A stretch of 64,000 nucleotides of DNA, taken from contig DIFI01000013.1 in the NCBI GenBank assembly GCA_002419055.1, forward strand, positions 106,758 through 170,757. The letters run 5' to 3'. The stretch's first letter is position 1. The number at the start of each line of letters is the position of its first letter. Positions 59,179 to 64,000 of the stretch are shown one piece after another. This DNA comes from Peptococcaceae bacterium UBA5752. Its GTDB lineage: Bacteria > Bacillota > Dehalobacteriia > UBA4068. A program made the position numbers and the translations under genes. The notes under the pieces were generated by a model. The model saw only the letters and a list, made by a program, of their open reading frames with translations. It was not told the DNA's origin and did no database searches.

Positions 59179-60660
59179 TTAACGCTCAACTCCCTTCTCG
59201 GCAGCCTGCTCCAGTATATCCGGCGGCAATCGGCGCGGCACTTCGACAGCGCTGGCCGCTGTAAACAGCTTTTCTTCGCTGAACGGCGCGCCAATCAGCT
59301 GCACGCCCACCGGCAGTCCTTCAATATCTGCAAACGGCACTACCAGCGATGCTAAACCGGCGATATTGATCGGCACGGTGCAAATATCGGTCATATACAT
59401 GGTCAGCGGATCATCGAGCATTTCTCCCAGCTTAAAGGCCGGTCCGGGAGTTACCGGCGTCAGCAGGCAATCTATGCCGGAGGCAAAAACCCGGTCGTAA
59501 TCTTCTTTGATCAGTGTCCGCACTTGCAAAGTTTTATTATAATAGGCATCATAATAGCCAGACGACAGCGCATAAGTGCCAAGTAAAATCCGCCGCTTAA
59601 CTTCGTCACCGAAACCAGCGGAACGAGTGGCACAGAAAATTTCCTCCAGCGAAGGTTTATCAACGCGCACACCATAGCGAACACCGTCATAACGAGCAAG
59701 ATTGGAGCTGGCCTCCGCACAAGCCAAAATATAATAGGCCGGGAGCGCGTATTTGGTATGAGGTAGCGATACTTCGATAATCTCCGCCCCGGCCGCCGCA
59801 AATTTTTCGGCAGCTTTATTGACAATTTCGATAGTCCGCGGATCTATGCCTTCTTCAAAGAATTCATTGGGCATGCCGATTTTCATGCCCTTTACATCAC
59901 GCCGGCAGGCGCCGCGATAATCACCTATTGGATATGGTGTAGAAGTAGAATCCCTTTCATCATGGCCGCTAACCACTTCCAGCACGGTAGCGCAATCATA
60001 GACGCTTTTGGCAAATACACCTGCTTGATCCAATGAAGAAGCATAAGGGATAATACCAAAGCGGGAGATTAAGCCATAGGTAGGCTTAATGCCGACGACA
60101 CCGCAATAATGAGCGGGTTGGCGTACGCTGCCGCCGGTATCGGTACCCAGTGTATAGGCTGCTAAATCAGCAGAAACCGCTGCCGCAGAGCCACCGGAGC
60201 TGCCGCCCGGAGTGCGTTCGATATCAAAAGGATTGCGAGTGGCAAAAAAGGCCGAATTCTCCGTCGAAGAACCCATAGCAAACTCATCAAGGTTGCATTT
60301 GCCCAGCAATACCGCACCGGCGTCCGCAAGACGCTGCCAGCAGGTAGCATTGTAGGGCGGCACAAAGTTTGCCAGTATTTTCGAAGCACAAGTGGTAAGA
60401 ATACCGTCTGTGCAGAAAATATCTTTAAGCGCCATCGGAATGCCGTCCAAATCACTCAGCAATTGCCCGTTTGCGCGGCGTTCATCGGATGCTTTGGCTG
60501 CCGCCAGCGCCGCATCGGCTGTGATAGTAATATAAGCATGGATTATCGGATCAATTTCCGCAATTCTTTCGAGATATTTTTTGGTCAGCTCATAGCTGGT
60601 AAAGGTTTTATTGGTAAGAGCCTGCTGCAGCTCATTGATAGTCATATCGTATATAGACAA
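59179..60660 (-). CDS. gatA: Asp/Glu-tRNA amidotransferase subunit A
   Basis: 493-residue amidase-signature subunit releasing ammonia from glutamine. The Ser-cisSer-Lys triad is visible: Lys in PMALKDIFC, the glycine/serine loop TPGGSSGGSAAAV, and the serine in GTDTGGSVRQPA. Full length and intact. The start MSIYDMTINELQQAL has GGAGGAAAGAA upstream. Works with GatB and GatC to make Gln-tRNA (and Asn-tRNA where needed). Confidence 0.97.
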   Translation of the reverse strand: MSIYDMTINELQQALTNKTFTSYELTKKYLERIAEIDPIIHAYITITADAALAAAKASDERRANGQLLSDLDGIPMALKDIFCTDGILTTCASKILANFVPPYNATCWQRLADAGAVLLGKCNLDEFAMGSSTENSAFFATRNPFDIERTPGGSSGGSAAAVSADLAAYTLGTDTGGSVRQPAHYCGVVGIKPTYGLISRFGIIPYASSLDQAGVFAKSVYDCATVLEVVSGHDERDSTSTPYPIGDYRGACRRDVKGMKIGMPNEFFEEGIDPRTIEIVNKAAEKFAAAGAEIIEVSLPHTKYALPAYYILACAEASSNLARYDGVRYGVRVDKPSLEEIFCATRSAGFGDEVKRRILLGTYALSSGYYDAYYNKTLQVRTLIKEDYDRVFASGIDCLLTPVTPGPAFKLGEMLDDPLTMYMTDICTVPINIAGLASLVVPFADIEGLPVGVQLIGAPFSEEKLFTAASAVEVPRRLPPDILEQAAEKGVER

Positions 60661-60697
60661 GTTCTTTCCTCCCGTTCTTGGCGAATTTTATACACTG

Positions 60698-60982
60698 TTA
60701 TAAGATTTTAGGTACTTTGAAGTAGCCGTCTTCCGTATCAGGAGCATTGGTAAGCACTTTTTCGCGTGGCAGACAAGGACGCACTTCATCAGCGCGAAAA
60801 ACGTTTTCCAGCGGCAGCACATGAGTCGTGGGCTGAACGCCGGTCGTATCAATCTCCTGCAATTGCTGCATATAATCAAGAATGGATGAAAGCTTTTTAA
60901 TATATCCGTCCATTTCTTCCTCCGAAATGGTAAGCTTGGCTAGTTTTGCCACATACTCAACGTCATTTACGGTAATGCCCAT
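60698..60982 (-). CDS. gatC: Asp/Glu-tRNA amidotransferase subunit C
   Basis: 94-residue GatC, the linker that wraps GatA and GatB. Starts MGITVNDVEYVAKLAKLTIS; the motifs LDYMQQLQEIDTTGVQPTTH and RPCLPREKVLTNAP are standard. First gene of the operon, 37 bases before gatA. Confidence 0.96.
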   Translation of the reverse strand: MGITVNDVEYVAKLAKLTISEEEMDGYIKKLSSILDYMQQLQEIDTTGVQPTTHVLPLENVFRADEVRPCLPREKVLTNAPDTEDGYFKVPKIL

Positions 60983-61119
60983 TTTTACACCCTCTTTTGC
61001 AAAGATATGATTATTATATCATAAATTGATATTAATAGAAAAGATAAAATTTAATATCTATTATTTTACCTTTACATATTGACATTAACTAAATAGTGAT
61101 GTAAAATCTAACAGTGTTT

Positions 61120-61195
61120 GGGCCATTAGCTCAGTTGGTAGAGCACCTGACTCTTAATCAGGGTGTCCCGGGTTCGAGCCCCTGATGGCCCACCA
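61120..61195 (+). tRNA. tRNA-Lys (anticodon CTT)
   Basis: 76 bases with encoded CCA. Acceptor GGGCCAT/ATGGCCC, D-arm GCTCAGTTGGTAGAGC, anticodon loop CTCTTAA (anticodon 61153-61155), T-arm CCGGGTTCGAGCCCC. Confidence 0.97.
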
Positions 61196-61200
61196 GAATA

Positions 61201-61252
61201 AAAACACCTGCTACGCAACAGTTATATTGTTGACGGGCGGGTGTTTTTTATA
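61201..61252 (+). terminator. Terminator after tRNA-Lys
   Basis: AAAACACC pairs with GGTGTTTT around an inner GCAACA/TGTTG stem, ending in a T run. The 200 bases beyond it to the flavodoxin gene hold nothing I recognise. Confidence 0.75.
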
Positions 61253-61455
61253 CCCTATATTACCTCAATAATGTCCATAATTAGTCGCAAAACGCGAGAA
61301 TTCCGCCGCTAAAGGTATAAAACATCTTGATCTGTGGTTTTTACCGCTTATTTATAGTCAAGTAGGAAAAATGAAACACGAATAGAATAATGTATTGAGT
61401 ATTATTGAGTCCGTTTATAGGGGTTATCTACTGCCCCGTTGAAAGGAGAAATAAG

Positions 61456-61992
61456 GTGAAAAAAGCAGCAGTAATTTATTGGTCTCAAACCGGAAACACA
61501 CAAAAGGTAGCATTAAGTATCCAAAAAGGCTTGGAAGACGGTGGCATACAAGCTTCTCTATATAAAGTAGCAGAAACCGAGAACTTAGATTTTTATGATT
61601 TTGACCTAATTTGTCTGGGCATGCCATCTATAAATTGGCATCCTCCCAAACAGGTGGAAGAATATTTAAAAGGCATGTTTCAACGGTATAAAAAAGAAGA
61701 CAGGGTCAAAGTTAATGCACCGATTTTGCCCGGGAAAAATGCTTTGATATTTTGCACATATTCCGGTCCGCATACGGGGATCAGGGAAGCGATCCCGGTT
61801 GGGAAATACGTTGGACAGTTTTTTGAACACTTTGGATTTACTGTAGTCGATGAATGGTATATCTTGAGTGAATTTTATGGTTCTGAAGAAAACAATACGA
61901 TGGGAAGGATGGGAAACATTAAAGGACTCCCCAATATTGAAGACCTTGAAAGGATCAAGGATAGCGCCAAAAATCTTGCCCAGCGCTTATAA
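61456..61992 (+). CDS. Flavodoxin-like protein
   Basis: 178-residue FMN-binding flavodoxin-like protein. N-terminal phosphate-binding loop YWSQTGNTQKVA, and the Gly/Pro loop LGMPSINWHPP near residue 55; the second half includes FCTYSGPHTGIREA. The start is GTG 61456 behind AAAGGAGAAATAAG; the in-frame ATG at 61405 lacks a site. It may carry electrons or reduce a specific partner; no redox partner gene is adjacent. Confidence 0.8.
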   Translation: MKKAAVIYWSQTGNTQKVALSIQKGLEDGGIQASLYKVAETENLDFYDFDLICLGMPSINWHPPKQVEEYLKGMFQRYKKEDRVKVNAPILPGKNALIFCTYSGPHTGIREAIPVGKYVGQFFEHFGFTVVDEWYILSEFYGSEENNTMGRMGNIKGLPNIEDLERIKDSAKNLAQRL

Positions 61993-62008
61993 AGTTTAGT
62001 ATATATTA

Positions 62009-62043
62009 AAAAGAGCCTCCTGCAAATTACAGGAGGCTCTTTT
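62009..62043. terminator. Bidirectional terminator
   Basis: AAAAGAGCCTCCTG (62009-62022) pairs with CAGGAGGCTCTTTT (62030-62043) between the convergent flavodoxin and nadC genes. Confidence 0.9.
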
Positions 62044-62074
62044 CAATATAAAATCCCTAACCCTTGATAAGTAT

Positions 62075-62911
62075 TTAATAACTAAACTTTAAGCTGATAT
62101 CAAGAGCCTTAACGCTGTGAGTTAACGCACCAATCGAAATTATATTAACACCAGTCTTAGCAACGATAAGCAAATCCCTATCACCCATATTACCGGAGGC
62201 CTCAACCAACGCCGCACCGTTGATCATTTTAACCGCTTTTGTCATATTCTCTATTGACATATTATCGAGCATAATAATATCTGCCTGACAAGCCAAAGCT
62301 TCGTTGATCATCTCGAAATTCTCAACTTCGACTTCGATTTTCAATGTATGAGGGGCATTTTTTCTTGCTGCAGTAACAGCAGCAGTAATACCGCCCGCTG
62401 CTGCGATATGATTATCTTTGATCAATATGCCATCAGAAAGATTGTAACGGTGGTTTGTGCCACTGCCCATTTTAACGGCATATTTCTCCAATACTCTCAG
62501 TCCTGGAGTGGTTTTTCTGGTATCAGTGATAACTGAGTTTGTACCTTTGACTGCCGCAACAGCTTGGTTTGTGCGCGTGGCAATGCCGGACATCCTTTGT
62601 AGGAAGTTTAACGCCACACGCTCTCCTGACAAAATACTTTGAGCATTGCCGGATACTTCGGCAATGACATCACCTTTATAAAACGATGCGCCATCTTCAA
62701 TAATAGTGTTCATCATTATTGTACAATCGACGATCTCGAAAACGCGTTTTGCAACATCGATACCGCATAAAACACCGTTCTCTTTGGCTATAAACCGTCC
62801 TTTGATTTCCTTTGTCGGGGGTATTGTAGAAAGCGTAGTGATATCTCCAGTGCCGATATCTTCGGTCAAAGCCTTCTTGATAATATCATCAATCAATAAC
62901 ATATTAAACAT
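62075..62911 (-). CDS. nadC: Quinolinate phosphoribosyltransferase
   Basis: 278-residue enzyme converting quinolinate and PRPP to nicotinate mononucleotide in de novo NAD synthesis. Characteristic motifs: EDIGTGDITT, GERVALNFLQRMSGIAT, TDTRKTTPGLR, KDNHI and EVEVENFEM. Full length. AAAGGATG lies before ATG 62911. Only two bases separate it from the nadB stop, so the two genes are cotranscribed; nadA is not in view. Confidence 0.96.
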   Translation of the reverse strand: MFNMLLIDDIIKKALTEDIGTGDITTLSTIPPTKEIKGRFIAKENGVLCGIDVAKRVFEIVDCTIMMNTIIEDGASFYKGDVIAEVSGNAQSILSGERVALNFLQRMSGIATRTNQAVAAVKGTNSVITDTRKTTPGLRVLEKYAVKMGSGTNHRYNLSDGILIKDNHIAAAGGITAAVTAARKNAPHTLKIEVEVENFEMINEALACQADIIMLDNMSIENMTKAVKMINGAALVEASGNMGDRDLLIVAKTGVNIISIGALTHSVKALDISLKFSY

Positions 62912-62913
62912 AG

Positions 62914-64000
62914 CTATTCATCCTTTATCTCATCGCTTCTGAAATGTGCGCCAACGCTCTTTTTCCTGCTGATAGCAGCATTTAATATAGCAACTGCGAC
63001 TGTTGACATATTCAGTGTTTCAACTTCGCTGATGCTTTCCAATTCTGCAGCAGCCAAGATATCATAGTAGTTGCTGATTTCCTCAAGAGCTGCTGTCATA
63101 TCAACGCGGTTGCGGATAATTCCGCACCTTTTAGTCATAGCATCCCTGATATTAAAGCGAGTCGTAGAGATATCCAATTCATTTCTATTTAAATTAGTAT
63201 TATAATAATCCGGTTTTGATATATTTCTGAGGCAGATATCTTTAGCCGAACGTCTGCCAAATACCAGGCATTCAAGCAAAGAGTTACTGGCAAGACGGTT
63301 TGCGCCATGGATACCAGTAGACGCACTTTCCCCGCAAGCATATAAACCGGTAATGTTAGTTCTGCCGTTAGTATCTGTCTTAATACCTCCCATAAAATAA
63401 TGTTGGACAGGTATTACCGGAATCCAGTTTACCGCGATGTCAATATCCCGTTTCATACATTCTCCGTAAATAGTCGGGAAGCGTTTCTTTAAGAAATCCC
63501 TTGATTTATGGGTAATATCAAGATAGATGTTGGGCAAATTGTGTGTTTTCATTTCCATAACGATTGCGCGCGAAACAATATCGCGCGGAGCAAGGTCAGC
63601 CAAGGGATGGACATTTTTCATAAATGCCTCACCATTTCTATTGCGTAAAACTGCTCCTTCTCCGCGCAGGGCTTCGGATATAAGAAAATATCTGCCGTTT
63701 GTACCGGGATGAATCAATGACGTCGGATGGAATTGTACAAATTCCATTCTTTCAACCACTGCACCGGCTCGCATAGCTGCTGCAATCCCATCACCAGTCG
63801 CACTAAGAGCATTGGTACTGTTACGAAAGATTCTGCCGATGCCTCCCGAGGCTAAAATAACATTGGAAGTATTTATCCTTAAATATTTATTGTCTGTATC
63901 CATCATAATAACTGCGCAAACACAGTTATCACAGTCAGTTAGAATATCCGTCAGTGCATAATTATCATACATATGCAAATTTTCTCTTTCCGCAACTCGC
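62914..64000 (-). CDS. nadB: L-aspartate oxidase, C-terminal part (cut by window edge)
   Basis: FAD enzyme oxidising L-aspartate to iminoaspartate for quinolinate synthesis. The frame is open to base 64000 and continues beyond, so the N-terminal FAD-binding part is outside. Visible: VILASGGIGRIFRNSTN, FVQFHPTSLI, active-site region RGEGAVLRNRNGEAFM, QHYFMGGIKTDTNGRT and GLYACGESASTGIHGANRLA. The apparent TTG start at 63978 is an artefact of the edge; upstream codons (RVAERENLHMYDN) continue the family sequence. Confidence 0.95.
   Translation of the reverse strand, partial: RVAERENLHMYDNYALTDILTDCDNCVCAVIMMDTDNKYLRINTSNVILASGGIGRIFRNSTNALSATGDGIAAAMRAGAVVERMEFVQFHPTSLIHPGTNGRYFLISEALRGEGAVLRNRNGEAFMKNVHPLADLAPRDIVSRAIVMEMKTHNLPNIYLDITHKSRDFLKKRFPTIYGECMKRDIDIAVNWIPVIPVQHYFMGGIKTDTNGRTNITGLYACGESASTGIHGANRLASNSLLECLVFGRRSAKDICLRNISKPDYYNTNLNRNELDISTTRFNIRDAMTKRCGIIRNRVDMTAALEEISNYYDILAAAELESISEVETLNMSTVAVAILNAAISRKKSVGAHFRSDEIKDE

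Overview
The window looks like the chromosome of a low-to-middle GC Bacillota, probably an anaerobe of the Clostridia/Negativicutes kind. The grounds are four proteins with S-layer homology (SLH) domains, a BclA-like collagen protein of the type seen on spore or cell surfaces, GatCAB transamidosome genes, an ECF cobalt/nickel importer, a Feo ferrous iron system with a DtxR-type repressor, c-di-GMP riboswitches and Gram-positive style promoters and ribosome binding sites. I cannot name the species.

Layout. 1-3 kb: start of argH (cut by the left edge), a PiT phosphate transporter, DUF1653 and UPF0178 genes. 3-4.2 kb: two nearly identical tandem c-di-GMP-I riboswitches ahead of a secreted transglutaminase-like protein. 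4.5-17.5 kb: surface-protein region with a 1769-residue vWA/InlB/MBG/SLH adhesin, a LuxR-type response regulator, a NarX/DesK-type kinase overlapping a binding-protein-like multi-TM sensor, an SLH-BsuPI protein and another SLH protein. 17.5-19.7 kb: a Hanks-type kinase with external leucine-rich repeats and its overlapping small HTH-like partner. 19.8-22.4 kb: cbiMQO. 22.5-26.6 kb: DtxR-type regulator, four matching operator dyads, feoA-feoA-feoB, a FeoB-associated Cys-rich peptide and a decayed ferredoxin gene. 26.7-30.6 kb: KimA-like permease and a beta-helix lipoprotein. 30.8-34.2 kb: vanR-vanS-(VanZ + D,D-carboxypeptidase fusion). 34.3-39.2 kb: acetyltransferases, AraC and CarD regulators, YjdF, and several decayed genes.

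39.5-57.7 kb is a mosaic. A dispersed repeat made of a T-arm-like stretch, a terminator hairpin and the 3' end of tRNA-Ser recurs in one orientation and separates cargo: cupin, zinc-ribbon and amino-acid ABC transporter; glycosyltransferase and collagen-like protein; the vanW-vanH-ligase-vanX operon; a diguanylate cyclase and a WG/SLH protein. The intact tRNA-Ser(CGA) closes the series at 57.6 kb. This looks like a tRNA-anchored island built by repeated insertion or duplication, and it is the most unusual structure here.

57.7-64 kb is ordinary core genome: gatB-gatA-gatC, tRNA-Lys, a flavodoxin, nadC and nadB (cut by the right edge).

How the parts may work together: vanR/vanS (34 kb) probably control both the neighbouring carboxypeptidase fusion and the distant vanWH-ligase-X operon (50-53 kb), which remodels peptidoglycan ends from D-Ala-D-Ala to D-Ala-D-Lac. 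The diguanylate cyclase (53.5 kb) is one possible source of the signal read by the 3.1 kb riboswitches. Function calls rest on motifs recognised by eye, with no database search.
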